Source: AP-15 sp045802495
GTDB taxonomy: Bacteria; Pseudomonadota; Alphaproteobacteria; ATCC43930; CGMCC-115725
DNA: 6,563 bases
Direction of reading: 5' to 3'
Assembly (NCBI GenBank): GCA_045802495.1
Contig: JBJMQW010000371.1
Location: 1 to 6,563, forward strand
Both the position numbers and the translations under genes were made by a program. Below, piece after piece: positions 6,518 through 6,563 of this stretch (within the stretch, counting starts at the first letter, position 1; every line of letters starts with the position of its first letter). Below the pieces are notes generated by a model. That model had not been told where the DNA came from. It saw nothing but the letters and a program-made list of their open reading frames with translations, and did not search any database.

Positions 6518-6563
6518 TGCGGGCGGCAGACCGTTATGTTGCGCAGAACCGCCGGGCGCGCCA
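6517..6563 (+). CDS. smpB: SsrA-binding protein SmpB, N-terminal fragment (cut by the window edge)
   Basis: ATG at 6517-6519 overlaps the dapA stop (TGATG). The 15 complete codons read MRAADRYVAQNRRAR, ending mid-codon at CA, which fits the His or Gln expected next. The VAQNRRAR segment is characteristic of the start of SmpB, the protein that binds tmRNA and delivers it to stalled ribosomes in trans-translation. The position directly after dapA agrees with the dapA-smpB order I recall from many alphaproteobacteria. No ribosome-binding site is seen at a useful distance, so translation is probably coupled to dapA through the overlapping stop and start. Only the first tenth or so of the gene is present, so integrity cannot be judged. 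Confidence 0.8.
   Translation, partial: MRAADRYVAQNRRAR

Noticed and set aside
1..6563. CRISPR array, insertion sequence, tRNA or attachment site
   Set aside because: No regularly spaced repeats, terminal inverted repeats, transposase motifs or tRNA cloverleaf were seen, and nearly all of the window is covered by ordinary chromosomal genes.

Overview
The window is GC-rich chromosomal DNA, most likely from an alphaproteobacterium. Three things suggest this: a lytic transglycosylase divergent from dapA with smpB directly downstream (an order I recall from many alphaproteobacteria), an M23 peptidase whose core resembles alphaproteobacterial homologues, and a SmpB N-terminus containing VAQNRRAR. 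I cannot place it more precisely by eye. It looks like core housekeeping DNA: there is no mobile element, CRISPR array, tRNA or rRNA that I can support.

Left part (1-2101, + strand): the 3' end of an unidentified small or truncated membrane-protein gene is followed after 31 bases by a complete MsbA-like ABC exporter half-transporter. The exporter has all nucleotide-binding motifs, but its signature is LSEGE rather than LSGGQ. The two genes are probably cotranscribed.

Middle (2102-5444): a 179-base leader with a possible promoter, a short direct repeat and a small hairpin precedes a membrane-anchored M23 (LytM-type) zinc endopeptidase on the + strand. It converges, with only 68 bases between stop codons, on a large exported lytic transglycosylase of the Slt70 type on the - strand. 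One enzyme is expected to cut peptide cross-links and the other the glycan strands, so both remodel the cell wall from the periplasm. The transglycosylase begins with TTG, supported by an AAGGAG ribosome-binding site.

Right part (5445-6563): a 197-base divergent intergenic region carries candidate promoters for both directions. It leads into dapA, which makes the lysine and meso-diaminopimelate precursor and so supplies the peptidoglycan cross-linking residue. The dapA stop codon overlaps the start of smpB, the tmRNA-binding ribosome-rescue protein, of which only the first 15 codons lie in the window.

The common theme from 2281 to 6517 is peptidoglycan: precursor supply (DapA) next to two wall-cutting enzymes. 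I did not find a clearly new biological system. The points most worth checking are the changed lysine-binding pocket of DapA, the variant ABC signature, the repeat and hairpin in the M23 leader, and the convergent pair of wall-cutting enzymes.
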